Position numbers and translations under genes: made by a program. Positions 34,810-43,860 of a stretch of 64,000 nucleotides of DNA are shown here, in pieces. The first letter of the stretch is position 1; every line of letters begins with the position of its first letter. The DNA comes from Corynebacterium sp. TAE3-ERU16. Its GTDB lineage: Bacteria > Actinomycetota > Actinomycetes > Mycobacteriales > Mycobacteriaceae. The stretch is taken from positions 62,001-126,000 of the forward strand of contig NZ_JAHUTN010000009.1 in assembly GCF_019209935.1 (NCBI RefSeq). The letters run 5' to 3'. The notes under the pieces are model-generated. The model worked only from the letters and a program-made list of their open reading frames with translations, searched no databases and was not told the origin of the DNA.

Positions 34810-36251
34810 GGCGTCTGCCGGTAGTCGGCGGCGTGGGCGTCCATGTAGGCGAGGAGCTCGTCGACCCGGGAATCCGTCGCGGCGAACGGATCGCCGAGCT
34901 GCACCACCTGCGGCTCGGGCCGGTTGACCCGTAGACGCATCCAGTCGACGGTCACCGGGGCACCGACCGCCCGCGCGTGGTCGAGGAATCTACCGCGCAG
35001 AGCGGCGCGGGTGTCCTGCGGAGGCGTGTCGGCTGCCGCGTTGATGGCCTCGTCGGTGGTCCATCTGGAGATCATTCCCCGGTCCACCAGCGTGGAGTAC
35101 AGGCCCCTGCCGGGGCGGACATCGTGGTAGGTGAGATCGATCTGCGCGAGTTTCGGGTGATCGAGTTCGATACCGTGACGCTCCCGGTAGCGGGAGATCA
35201 GCTTGTGCTTGATCACCCAGTCGATCTCGGTGTCCACCGTTGAGAAATCACCGGTGTCCAGAGCGGTGAGCATCCGTCGCCAGAGATCGACGATGCGGGC
35301 GAGTTCCTCCGGTGGCGTTCCACCGTCCGCGGGCTCGCGGATCTCCAACCACCTCGCTGCGGCCGTGCAGTAGCGCTCCTGGAGTTCGAGCGCCGTGACG
35401 GTCCCTCCGCCGGAGAGCGGTATCTCGGTGCGGCCGCGGGTGTCACGCGCGATGTCGCGGATGGTCGAGGTGTCGTTGGCGAGTTCGACCTCGGGCAGGG
35501 GGAACCCGGCCTCGATCATCTCGAGCACGAGGAGTGCAGAGCCGATCTTCAGGGCGAACGTCGGTTCCGCCATCGAAGAGTCACCGACGATCACGTGCAG
35601 GCGACGGAATCTCTCCGAGTCCGCGTGCGGTTCATCGCGGGTGTTGATCATCGGCCGTGACCGGGTGGTCGCCGAGGACACTCCCTCCCAGACGTGATCG
35701 GCACGCTGTGAGACGCAGAACCCCGTCCCGTACCGCTCACTGGGACTGCCCGGAAAAGGCCGGTACATCTTCCCGGCTCCGGCGATCAGCTGACGGGTGA
35801 TGAGGAACGGGACCAGCGCCAGGCCCAGCTTCTTCAGCGACAGCTCACGTCGCACGAGATAGTTCTCGTGGCATCCGTAGGAGTTTCCGATGGAATCGAC
35901 GTTGTTCTTGAATACGTAGACGCGTGAGCCAGGGTCGAGGCCGCGCTCGACCTGCAGGGCGAGCTCATCGATGGCCCGGTCGCCCGCGCGCTCATGATTG
36001 AGCAACTGCGTGATCGAGCGGCACTCCGCGGTCGCCCATTCGGGATGCGAGCCGACATCGAGATACAGGCGGGCGGCCGATGAGGTGAAGATGTTCGAGC
36101 TCGCGTGCTCGTCGACCACCGGCCGGAACATCTGGCGCGCGAGCTCGTCCGGGATCATTCTGCCGCCGCCCGGCAGGGTGCAGGAGATTCCGTACTCGGT
36201 CTCGACGCCCATGATTCTTTCGGTCAGGGCTCCCGCTGCCGATTGGGTCAT
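34806..36251 (-). CDS. pafA: Pup--protein ligase
   Basis: Glutamine-synthetase-like enzyme that phosphorylates the C-terminal Glu of Pup and links it to target lysines. 481 residues, normal length. Seen: MGVETEYGISCTL (nucleotide/Mg Glu), SAARLYLDVGSHPEWATAEC (with the catalytic Asp), VDSIGNSYGCHENYLVRR, FLITRQLIAGAGKMY, CVSQRADHVWEGVSSATTRSRP, NTRDEPHADSERFRRLHVI. The ATG follows the pup stop by 5 nt. Confidence 0.97.
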   Translation of the reverse strand: MTQSAAGALTERIMGVETEYGISCTLPGGGRMIPDELARQMFRPVVDEHASSNIFTSSAARLYLDVGSHPEWATAECRSITQLLNHERAGDRAIDELALQVERGLDPGSRVYVFKNNVDSIGNSYGCHENYLVRRELSLKKLGLALVPFLITRQLIAGAGKMYRPFPGSPSERYGTGFCVSQRADHVWEGVSSATTRSRPMINTRDEPHADSERFRRLHVIVGDSSMAEPTFALKIGSALLVLEMIEAGFPLPEVELANDTSTIRDIARDTRGRTEIPLSGGGTVTALELQERYCTAAARWLEIREPADGGTPPEELARIVDLWRRMLTALDTGDFSTVDTEIDWVIKHKLISRYRERHGIELDHPKLAQIDLTYHDVRPGRGLYSTLVDRGMISRWTTDEAINAAADTPPQDTRAALRGRFLDHARAVGAPVTVDWMRLRVNRPEPQVVQLGDPFAATDSRVDELLAYMDAHAADYRQTP

Positions 36252-36256
36252 GGTGG

Positions 36257-36448
36257 CTACTGTCCACCCTTCTGCACGTAGGACCGGACGAACTCCTCGG
36301 CGTTGGATTCGAGGAGACCGTCGATCTCGTCGAGCAGGTCGTCAGTTCCGTGGGTGTCTATCTGCGACTGCACCAGACCCTGGTCGCCGGAATCGTCATC
36401 ACCGCGACCACGACCTCCACCGGCGTGAATGGACGGATTGCTTGCCAT
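36257..36448 (-). CDS. pup: Prokaryotic ubiquitin-like protein Pup
   Basis: 63 residues ending in the Pup hallmark EFVRSYVQKGGQ; the terminal Gln must be deamidated to Glu by Dop before ligation. The N-terminal part is disordered (GGGRGRGDDDSGDQ) and the middle (DDLLDEIDGLLESNAEEF) is the helix-forming segment that binds ARC/Mpa. ATG 36448 has GAGAGGA 5 nt upstream. No prcB/prcA between pup and pafA, as expected for corynebacteria without a proteasome. Its usual neighbour dop is displaced by 7.4 kb here. Confidence 0.97.
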   Translation of the reverse strand: MASNPSIHAGGGRGRGDDDSGDQGLVQSQIDTHGTDDLLDEIDGLLESNAEEFVRSYVQKGGQ

Positions 36449-36729
36449 TGTCTTCCTCTCCTTCGGCGCGTACCTGACACCGGGTCGTCGGGCACCTCCC
36501 GGGCTGGGCCGGAAGGACGACATGCGTACGTTACGGATTCAACTGTAGCCACGAACGGATACATCCGTCCCGAAGGCCTGCCGGGCCGTGTCACCGGGGG
36601 CCCGACGGTGTTCCGTTCGGCTGTGGACCCCGCTGTCTGGGGATCTGACTGGGCCTGAAACCGGTCGGTTGTGCCGGCGAAAGCTTAATGGGGACTGTGT
36701 GGCGGTTGGGTTTTTACCCCCGTCAAACA
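36449..36729. other. Divergent region between pup and the surface-protein gene
   Basis: No gene seen. A TACAGT hexamer on the minus strand (36548-36543) may be the -10 of the pup operon. Confidence 0.4.
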
Positions 36730-36748
36730 TTAGGCAAGCTTAACCCAA
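36730..36748 (+). promoter_or_regulatory. DtxR-like iron box 1
   Basis: TTAGGCAAGCTTAACCCAA matches 15 of 19 positions of the DtxR consensus TTAGGTTAGCCTAACCTAA. It lies just upstream of a TAGATT -10 (36756-36761), where iron-loaded DtxR would block transcription. Confidence 0.72.
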
Positions 36749-36755
36749 TCTGTGT

Positions 36756-36761
36756 TAGATT
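36756..36761 (+). promoter_or_regulatory. -10 (TAGATT) for the large surface-protein gene
   Basis: TANNNT hexamer between the two DtxR-like boxes; implies a 5' UTR of about 200 nt that contains a 7-bp GC hairpin (36808-36827). Confidence 0.45.
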
Positions 36762-36765
36762 ATCT

Positions 36766-36784
36766 GCTGGTAAGCCCCACCTAA
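36766..36784 (+). promoter_or_regulatory. DtxR-like iron box 2
   Basis: GCTGGTAAGCCCCACCTAA matches 13 of 19 consensus positions, with a strong right half (ACCTAA). It covers the predicted transcription start. Confidence 0.5.
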
Positions 36785-36971
36785 GCTGGTCCGACTGGGG
36801 GGAAACCGGTCCGGTACCGTCCGGACCCAGTAAATATGCAGGTGAAAACCCTGCTGACCGCAAGTGCAGGTATATCGATGAGGGCGGAGACCGCCGCATG
36901 GTGGATCGCTCTCACGATCAGACCGATCTCCCCTTCACGGATACGTGAAGCAAAACATAAGGAAAATCTGA

Positions 36972-39900
36972 ATGGCTCAATCAACTCGCCGCATGTCCCG
37001 GGCGGGAGTGGCAGCGATCGCATGTCTCTCCCTCACCCTCTCCCCCATCAGTCCGGTCGGTGTCGCACTCGCTGACGCCACCTACACCAAGGGGGTGGAA
37101 GCCACCGAAGGTGCCAGGCAGGTCTACACCGCCGACACGGACGCACTCCACTGGGGCATCAACGAGGTGTTCCGCGGGAAGGCGACTTCCTACGAGGCCG
37201 CCGACGGCGCTCGCTACGACGCCGAAGCGAAGCAGTTCGTGTTCCCCTACGTCTCCAAGGACGACGCGGCGAAGACCGTCAGCTACACCGGATCCGTCAC
37301 GATCCTCGGTGAGTGCGAGGATGACGCAGATCCGTCCCGGGGCACCTGCAAGGTCGATGTGACCCTCACCGATCCGGTCGTCACCGTGGACCCCGACGGC
37401 ACGAGCTCCGTCTCCGCCACCGTCCACTCGACCAGGGACGGCGCCGAGTGGTTCGGCCCCGAGACCGTCGAACTCGCCGCACTCGACTTCTCCGGCGCCC
37501 GGTTCATCAACAGCGACACCGACACCACCTGGGTCGATGTCGCAGCCACCGCCACCGACGCAGCGGCCGACAACGCCTTCCTCGGCACCGGAGCACTCGA
37601 GAACGTCGAGTTCACCTACCCCGGTGAAACCGAGGCGAAGCAGGGCATCGAGATCTCCGTCGAGAAGTACTCCGCCGCCAAGTCCGATCTGAGCGTCGGC
37701 GACATGATGGAGACGATCGAGTTCGACGACGGAACCGTACTCCAGATCGCCGACCACTACGGGATCGACGCTGCACTGTTCAACGCAGAACACTCCGAGA
37801 GCGTCTCCGTGACCGGCATCGAGAGCATCATGGTCGTCGCGGACACCGCCACGAAAACCCTGTACTGGATCGACGACAACAACTTCATCAAGACCGGCGT
37901 GCTCGGTGACGACGGAAACGTCACCGCTATCGCCGAGTTCGCTCAGCTCGGTGAAACCGGACACGTGACCGGCTTCGCCCGGCAGGCCGACGGCACCCTC
38001 GGTGTCGTTCTCGTCCCCAAGTACAACACGGAGCCCACTTACGCGCGCATCGTCGAGATCACACCCTCCGGAGAGAAGACGGTCACAGAACTACCTTCGG
38101 CCAAGGACCTCTACCCGGAGATCGACGACAGCGGCGAGTACTACAGCGATGAGGCCTACGGTCTGTCCTTCGGTGATGACCGCAGTCTCGACGCTCTCCC
38201 CGACGGGACATGGATCTTCAACCATGACTACGAGGTCACTGAAGGAAAGGGTGCGACCCCGATCCACATCACGCCGAAGGCGGACGTCAAGGCGTCGCTC
38301 CTGACCGGCGCGGCCGATCTCTTCGCGGACTTCCAGGTCGTCCGGGGCATCTACGCGAACGGCGACATCGTCGCCTTCTACAACGCCCGGAAGGAGTCCG
38401 ACGCGAACAAGCACACCGTCGTCGGTTTCTACCGCTACGCCGACGGCGAACTGACCCCGATCTACACCAACACCGCCGCCGCCGAGTTCGAGATCATCGG
38501 CGGAGTCGGCACTGACGGCGATTCCCTCTACATCCTCAGCTCCGCGAACAAGACACTCACCGCGTTGAGCGCAGTGGACGGAACCGTCCAGGACAGCGTG
38601 GTCCTGGACGAGGCGACCGAGATCTTCAAGTACAGCAACACCGACTACAACAACCTCATCTCGTCGGGCGACAAGCTGATCGTCACGATCCCCCAGGATG
38701 GTTCCGGCTACGGGGACAACCACACCAAGCTCGCGACGATCACCAAGACGATGTCGGGAACGACGGGCGATTCGAGCGTCGGGCGCGTCACCGTCGGCGA
38801 GTACGACGATGAGACCAGCTACGAGCCCATGGTCGACGGCACGGTTGTAGCGGCCACCGTCGGTACCCCCGCTGTCGCTCCGGCACCGACCTTCGACATG
38901 GTCGCCACCGACGCCACCGAGACCGATTCCGCACCTGTCGGTACGGAATTCGGCATCGCGGAGAACGTTCGGGGGGCGACTGTCGGTGTTGACGGATCAG
39001 TCACTCTCGAAGCCGTCGAATCCCAGGTGGATACCGATGTCATGGTGACGGTCCGGGTCTACTACCCGGACACCACCACCGACGAGTACACCGTGACCTT
39101 CAAGGTGACCGCCGCGGCCGACCCGGTCGCGGACACCGGCAAGGTGTTCTACGGCAAGGACGCTCTCACCGTCACCGCCGGCGAAACCGGAACCGTTTCA
39201 CCGACGTTCGTCACCGATGACGGGGACAAGGACGTCCCCTCCGCCACCTTCGTCTTCGAGGGCGACGTTCCGGAGGGCGCGTCGATCGACGAGAACACCG
39301 GTGTCGTGACCTACAGCCCGACCGCGGCGACCGACGACGTCGAGAACGTCAAGATCCGGGTGACATTCGCCGACACGAGCACCCAGCTCACCGGCGTCTC
39401 ACTCAAGGCCGAAGCGGCCACACCGACCTACACCGAACAGGTCTGGTACCCGGATTCCGTAACCGTCGCACCCGGTGAGACGGCCACGACCACGCCGAAG
39501 CTCGGCGGAATCGAATCCGGCAGCGAGAAGAAGGACATCCCCGAGGACTTCAGTTTCAGGCTCATCGAGGACATCGCCGGGGTCAGCATCGACGCCGCGA
39601 CGGGAACCATCACCTACGCGGCTCCGGCCGACGCCGATGAGCAGACCATCTACCCGCGGATCGAGGTCACCTTCCCCAGCGGCACGACTCAGCAGACCGG
39701 TCCGGTCATCAACGTGAAGAAGGACGAGCCCACCGAGAGCGAGATCTACGTCTACTACAGCACCGTCATCGTGGATCCCGGCGAGGAAGCGGTGGTGACT
39801 CCCGAAGCGGCGACGAACAGCCCCTACACCATCGTCGACATGCCGGAGGGCACGACCTTCAAGTTCGTCGACAAGGATGATGAAGCACGACCGGTCGGCA

Positions 39901-40871
39901 TGACCCTCGATGAGGACACCGGTGTCGTCACCTTCACCCCCACCGGGGAACAAGCCGGACAGAGCTTCTTCTTCCACGTCCAGGCGACCTACGGTGACGG
40001 AACCTCGGCCCCGAGGCCCGGCACCGGACTGGTCAAGGTCAACGAGGTGGCCACCCCGGACCCGGAGACCAGCTCCATGTACAACCTGTTCTACCCGAAC
40101 ACGGATGTCACCGCCGGTGAGAGTGTCACCTCCACGCCTTTCGCCGACAAGGCCGACACCGACGACATCGAGAAGGGCGATATCCCCGACGGCACCACCT
40201 TCGAGCTCGCCGCCGGCAACCCCGAGGGGGCTGTGATCGATTCCGAAACCGGTGTCATCACCTACACCCCGTCCGCTGACACGGAGACGAAGAACGTCGC
40301 GTTCTCCGTGAACGCCGAGTACTCGGACGGCTCAACCGATTCCGCGATCGCGGTGTTCCTCGTATCCGCCGCCGAGCAGCAGACCGATGACAACGCCATG
40401 TACACCCCGGTGTACGCGAACGGCGAGGTCGAAGCCGGCGAATCCGCGGCAGTCGCACCCGGCTTCGACATGACCGACACAGACGCGGTCGAAACCGGCT
40501 CCGCTCCGGACGGAACGACATTCAGGTTCTCCGGGACCCCGGACGCCGGCTTCTCCATCGACGCCACCACAGGCGTCGTCACCTACGAAGCCGCGGAGGA
40601 CGCGGAGGACGCGACCGTCCAGGCCATGGTCACCGTGACCTACGCGGACGGAACCGAGGATGAGGCAACCATCCTCTTCGAGGTGAAGGGCGCCGAGCAG
40701 GAGACCCCAACCCCGTCCGCCCTCCCGTCGCTGCTGGGGCTGCTCACCGGTGGAATCGTGGGGTTGATGACGGTGGGTTCACTGTTCAGCATCTTCGCGT
40801 CGATCATCCACTTCCTCACGGCACACGTGTTCGGTGGTCTCCGCCTCACGCCGTCCTTCGGTAGCCGCTGA
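36972..40871 (+). CDS. Large secreted HtaA-domain surface protein with Rib-like repeats and C-terminal anchor
   Basis: 1299 residues. Signal peptide about 1-35 (MAQSTRRMSRAGVAAIACLS, then PVGVALADA). HtaA-like domain about 45-215: LHWGINEVF, VSYTGSVTILGEC, CKVDVTLTDPVV, TWVDVA. The heme-pocket GH motif of HtaA is replaced by C115-x10-C126, and the Tyr after the first helix is Lys. Residues about 230-600 form a beta-rich region with Trp/Tyr blades (LYWIDDNNF, TWIFNHDYEV), probably a propeller. Six Rib/alpha-like repeats of about 100 residues follow (starting near 616, 725, 823, 926, 1036, 1142; e.g. VWYPDSVTVAPGETAT). The last 50 residues are hydrophobic with no LPXTG. AAGGA lies 8 nt before the ATG. 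Predicted iron-regulated; ligand unknown. Confidence 0.8.
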   Translation: MAQSTRRMSRAGVAAIACLSLTLSPISPVGVALADATYTKGVEATEGARQVYTADTDALHWGINEVFRGKATSYEAADGARYDAEAKQFVFPYVSKDDAAKTVSYTGSVTILGECEDDADPSRGTCKVDVTLTDPVVTVDPDGTSSVSATVHSTRDGAEWFGPETVELAALDFSGARFINSDTDTTWVDVAATATDAAADNAFLGTGALENVEFTYPGETEAKQGIEISVEKYSAAKSDLSVGDMMETIEFDDGTVLQIADHYGIDAALFNAEHSESVSVTGIESIMVVADTATKTLYWIDDNNFIKTGVLGDDGNVTAIAEFAQLGETGHVTGFARQADGTLGVVLVPKYNTEPTYARIVEITPSGEKTVTELPSAKDLYPEIDDSGEYYSDEAYGLSFGDDRSLDALPDGTWIFNHDYEVTEGKGATPIHITPKADVKASLLTGAADLFADFQVVRGIYANGDIVAFYNARKESDANKHTVVGFYRYADGELTPIYTNTAAAEFEIIGGVGTDGDSLYILSSANKTLTALSAVDGTVQDSVVLDEATEIFKYSNTDYNNLISSGDKLIVTIPQDGSGYGDNHTKLATITKTMSGTTGDSSVGRVTVGEYDDETSYEPMVDGTVVAATVGTPAVAPAPTFDMVATDATETDSAPVGTEFGIAENVRGATVGVDGSVTLEAVESQVDTDVMVTVRVYYPDTTTDEYTVTFKVTAAADPVADTGKVFYGKDALTVTAGETGTVSPTFVTDDGDKDVPSATFVFEGDVPEGASIDENTGVVTYSPTAATDDVENVKIRVTFADTSTQLTGVSLKAEAATPTYTEQVWYPDSVTVAPGETATTTPKLGGIESGSEKKDIPEDFSFRLIEDIAGVSIDAATGTITYAAPADADEQTIYPRIEVTFPSGTTQQTGPVINVKKDEPTESEIYVYYSTVIVDPGEEAVVTPEAATNSPYTIVDMPEGTTFKFVDKDDEARPVGMTLDEDTGVVTFTPTGEQAGQSFFFHVQATYGDGTSAPRPGTGLVKVNEVATPDPETSSMYNLFYPNTDVTAGESVTSTPFADKADTDDIEKGDIPDGTTFELAAGNPEGAVIDSETGVITYTPSADTETKNVAFSVNAEYSDGSTDSAIAVFLVSAAEQQTDDNAMYTPVYANGEVEAGESAAVAPGFDMTDTDAVETGSAPDGTTFRFSGTPDAGFSIDATTGVVTYEAAEDAEDATVQAMVTVTYADGTEDEATILFEVKGAEQETPTPSALPSLLGLLTGGIVGLMTVGSLFSIFASIIHFLTAHVFGGLRLTPSFGSR

Positions 40872-40923
40872 CACAGATGATCATGGGCCGTGACCCATCC
40901 GGGTCCGGACAATGATCGAAACG

Positions 40924-40986
40924 ACCCGGGCCCGGTCCGTGTCCCCGACCACAGGGGACCGGAACCGCGCCCGGGTTCTTTCTCTT
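40924..40986 (+). terminator. Terminator after the large surface-protein gene
   Basis: Nested stem: ACCCGGGC (40924-40931) with GCCCGGGT (40969-40976), an inner CCGGTCC/GGACCGG and GTCCCC/GGGGAC, followed by TCTTTCTCTT. Confidence 0.7.
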
Positions 40987-41109
40987 CCCGGCTGAGAGCC
41001 GGTCACGTCACCGGCCCGATCCGCCGAAAGGGCCCTTCCCGTTCGAGAGGTCCGGCCCGGTGTCGGGCCTCGTCATGGACCGTATTTCCCGGGACCGGTG
41101 ACCCGGAAA

Positions 41110-41127
41110 ATCAACCGTTCGGTTGAT
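41110..41127. repeat. Perfect 8-bp inverted repeat, TT loop
   Basis: ATCAACCG-TT-CGGTTGAT in the gap between the two surface-protein genes; operator or weak terminator, not assigned. Confidence 0.35.
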
Positions 41128-41245
41128 GGGTGACTACCTACTCGGGCCGCCGATCCCACCCATCGGACGTCCGGCCGGCCGGTGGAAGGTATCGGTGACG
41201 GCTCTCCGTAATTCTCCCGCGTTTAGGCTGCTGCAAAAGTGATGG

Positions 41246-41264
41246 TGAGGACCGCCTAACCTCT
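41246..41264 (+). promoter_or_regulatory. DtxR-like iron box upstream of the second surface-protein gene
   Basis: TGAGGACCGCCTAACCTCT matches 13 of 19 DtxR consensus positions (core GCCTAACCT intact). It is followed at once by a possible -10, TAGTGT (41267-41272). Confidence 0.55.
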
Positions 41265-41365
41265 GTTAGTGTTGTCACCAATCACCGGTGAAATCACCCC
41301 GAAATTCCGGAAGATACTCCAACCGGTGGCCGAATCCGAACACCAGATCCCCTAAGGACCCATCA

Positions 41366-43795
41366 GTGCCCAGAACCAACTCCGGCCGACTCACCCGCAT
41401 CGGGCTCGCCACGGTGACCGCAATCTCAGTCAGCCTCGGTGTCGCGGCTCCCGCGATCGCCGGCGTCGACGACACCATAGGCATCACCCCGCGTCCCGGC
41501 GTCACCCAGGAATACGCGGACTCGACGCCCGCCCTCGAGTGGGAGATCCGGGACTCATTCAACAACTACACCGGTGGGGCGACCCATCTGTTCGACGGTG
41601 CGGAACTCGTCGACGGAACGTTCCTCTGGCCGTACAAGTCCACCGGCTCCGACGCGGAAGGCAACACCGTCGTCCAGTACGGAGGAACAGTCAACTACAT
41701 GAAGTACTGCGAGGGCGACGAACCCGTGCGCGGTGGCTGTCAGCTGGATCTCACCGTCGCCGACCCGAAGATCGTCTTCGATGCAGCTAAGGGCAGCGGA
41801 ACTCTCTACGCGACCGTGAACTCCCGGGTCTACCTGACCGGCGAATGGCTGGGAGTCGAAGAGGTGGCGTTCGCGAAACTCGACTTCAAGGCCGGCCGCT
41901 ACAACAACCAGACCGATACCACCACCTGGAAGAGTGTCGCGGGATCACTGCTCGAAGACGGTCAGAAGGCCTTCTCGAACTTCTACAACTCAAACCCCTA
42001 CATCAGCTCGCTGTCCTTCTCCTACCCGGGCAAAACCGAGCTGAGCGGGTCCGGCGACGCCGGTTACTCCCTCGCCGAGAGCATCCAACTCCCGGTCAAG
42101 GCAGGTTACTCCGAACGGCTCTACGGCCTGTCCGACGGATCGGTGCTCTACGTGACGAACGAGTACGGTACGGGCAAGGGCGTCGTCGTCTCCCACGATC
42201 TGGACACGGTCTCCGACACCTTCCAGTTCGTGACGACCAACGCGACCGACACCGCATTCGACTCCGCGACGAACACCCTCTACTGGGTGGAGCAGAAACA
42301 GGATCCCGCGACGGCGGTCATCCGCAGTGCGACCGTGTCCTCCTCCGGTCTCGGTGCCGCCACGGAGATCGCGACCATTGAAGGGAGTGTCTCGGGATTC
42401 TCACGGGACTCGTCCGACGGGACACTCGGTGTCCTGCACCTGCTGCCCAAACCCGAGGACTCCGTCGACGACTACCCCGCCAGTTTCACGACGATCGCCT
42501 CCGACGGCACCACGACCACGGTGGAACTCCCGGATGCCACCGCGCTGTACCCCGATGTCGACCCCGAGCAGCACTACAACGAGGTTTACGGCTCGCCCTA
42601 CGTCTTCGGTTCGACCTCGGGCCTCCGCGCACTCAATGACGGCACCTATCTCTACGTCTACGATCACTCCGTTCCCCGGCAGGACGGTTCGGTATCGGGT
42701 GCCCTCCCCGTCCACATCACCCCGGCCTCCGACGGTGCGAAGGCCTCGCTGGTCGAAGCGTTCACACCGGCGATCGCGGACCGCAGCCACAGCTTCCGAG
42801 GCGTCGCCACGGACGGCACGAACATCGGGATCTACAACGACTACAGCAATTCCAATGTCGCGTTCCTGAAGTACGAGAACGGCGAGTTCACCATGCCGTA
42901 CCATGCCGAAGAACCGGAGAAGCTCGTCTCCATCGCGGGCATGACCTTCAACTCGGAGGGCCAGGCTCTGGTGGCGTCCGCGAAGAACTACTTCATGGTC
43001 GTCGACCCGGCCACGGGTACCGTCCTCGAGGAGGCGTCACTCTCCGGCAACATGAAGGGCACCGAGAAGAACCTGCCGCTCGCGACCGTCATGATCGGCA
43101 ACGATGTGTTCATCGTCGATCGTCGTGAGATCGAGTACGTCGATTACGCGGGTCTCCAGCGCCTCGAGCTCCCCGGGGCCGAAGGCCAGTACAACCCGGA
43201 CATCGCCGTGGTGAACATGGGGCATACGCCGGACAAGCCGGACTCGAAGAGCACCGCGGATTCCGTGGACGCCTACTTCGAGGACGACACCCTCGAGGTG
43301 ACCGCCGGTGAGTCCGTCACCTCCGCCGGCATCGTCTTCGACGAGACGACGACCACCGAACGCGAAGCTGCGGCAGCACCGGAGGGAACCGAGTTCAGTC
43401 TCATCGACACTCCCGACGGCGCATCGATCGACGCGAAGACCGGCGCCGTCACCTACGCCCCCTCGGCGGACACAGCCGCAGGTGAGACAACCATCTCGGT
43501 GAAGGTCTCGTTCAGTGACGGCAGCGACGAAACCGTCGACCTGACCGTGAAGGTCAGCGCGGCAGCACCGACGTCGACGTCCAGCCCGGCACCGACCTCG
43601 ACGTCCACCCCGGCACCGACCTCGACGTCCACCCCGGCACCGACTCCGGACGGTAGCGACGGAAAGGGCTTCCTGGCGGGTCTGTTCACCGGATTCGGTG
43701 GCATCAGCCTGCTGGCTCTCGCGTCGTTCGGTGGGATACTCTCCCTCATCGTGAGCTTGTTCCACTTCTTCAACGTGAGCATCTTCCACCGCTAG
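41366..43795 (+). CDS. Secreted HtaA-domain surface protein, paralogue with one Rib-like repeat
   Basis: 809 residues from GTG 41366 (AAGGA 8-9 nt upstream); an earlier GTG at 41288 would add a charged stretch before the signal peptide. Signal peptide about 1-33 (LTRIGLATVTAISVSLGVAA then PAIAG). HtaA-like domain about 50-210: LEWEIRDSFNNYTGG (pocket Tyr68 kept), VQYGGTVNYMKYC, CQLDLTVADPKIVF, TWKSVAGSLLEDGQKAFSNFY. The GH motif is replaced by C115-x9-C125. A beta-rich region about 215-640 resembles the first protein (GLSDGSVLYVTNEYG, LRALNDGTYLYVYDH). One Rib-like repeat (DDTLEVTAGESVTSAG), a PAPTSTST linker, and a hydrophobic C-terminal anchor ending FHFFNVSIFHR. Confidence 0.8.
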   Translation: MPRTNSGRLTRIGLATVTAISVSLGVAAPAIAGVDDTIGITPRPGVTQEYADSTPALEWEIRDSFNNYTGGATHLFDGAELVDGTFLWPYKSTGSDAEGNTVVQYGGTVNYMKYCEGDEPVRGGCQLDLTVADPKIVFDAAKGSGTLYATVNSRVYLTGEWLGVEEVAFAKLDFKAGRYNNQTDTTTWKSVAGSLLEDGQKAFSNFYNSNPYISSLSFSYPGKTELSGSGDAGYSLAESIQLPVKAGYSERLYGLSDGSVLYVTNEYGTGKGVVVSHDLDTVSDTFQFVTTNATDTAFDSATNTLYWVEQKQDPATAVIRSATVSSSGLGAATEIATIEGSVSGFSRDSSDGTLGVLHLLPKPEDSVDDYPASFTTIASDGTTTTVELPDATALYPDVDPEQHYNEVYGSPYVFGSTSGLRALNDGTYLYVYDHSVPRQDGSVSGALPVHITPASDGAKASLVEAFTPAIADRSHSFRGVATDGTNIGIYNDYSNSNVAFLKYENGEFTMPYHAEEPEKLVSIAGMTFNSEGQALVASAKNYFMVVDPATGTVLEEASLSGNMKGTEKNLPLATVMIGNDVFIVDRREIEYVDYAGLQRLELPGAEGQYNPDIAVVNMGHTPDKPDSKSTADSVDAYFEDDTLEVTAGESVTSAGIVFDETTTTEREAAAAPEGTEFSLIDTPDGASIDAKTGAVTYAPSADTAAGETTISVKVSFSDGSDETVDLTVKVSAAAPTSTSSPAPTSTSTPAPTSTSTPAPTPDGSDGKGFLAGLFTGFGGISLLALASFGGILSLIVSLFHFFNVSIFHR
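43561..43646 (+). repeat. 24-nt tandem repeat inside the linker of the second surface protein
   Basis: Two identical 24-nt units (43585-43608, 43609-43632), one degenerate copy before and a partial copy after, encoding PAPTSTST units between the Rib-like repeat and the membrane anchor. Confidence 0.85.
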
Positions 43796-43803
43796 GCAGA
43801 ACC

Positions 43804-43850
43804 GGCAGGGGCCCGGCACCGGATACACATCCCGGTGCCGGGCCCCTGCC
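43804..43850. terminator. Bidirectional terminator between the surface-protein gene and dop
   Basis: 19-bp perfect arms (43804-43822 and 43832-43850) with a 9-nt loop, lying between two convergent stop codons. Confidence 0.8.
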
Positions 43851-43860
43851 ATTCACCGGA

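Noticed and set aside
33814..36251. Proteasome core genes prcB/prcA expected between pup and pafA in proteasome-containing actinobacteria
   Set aside because: Only 5 nt separate pup and pafA; no Ntn-hydrolase sequence is present.
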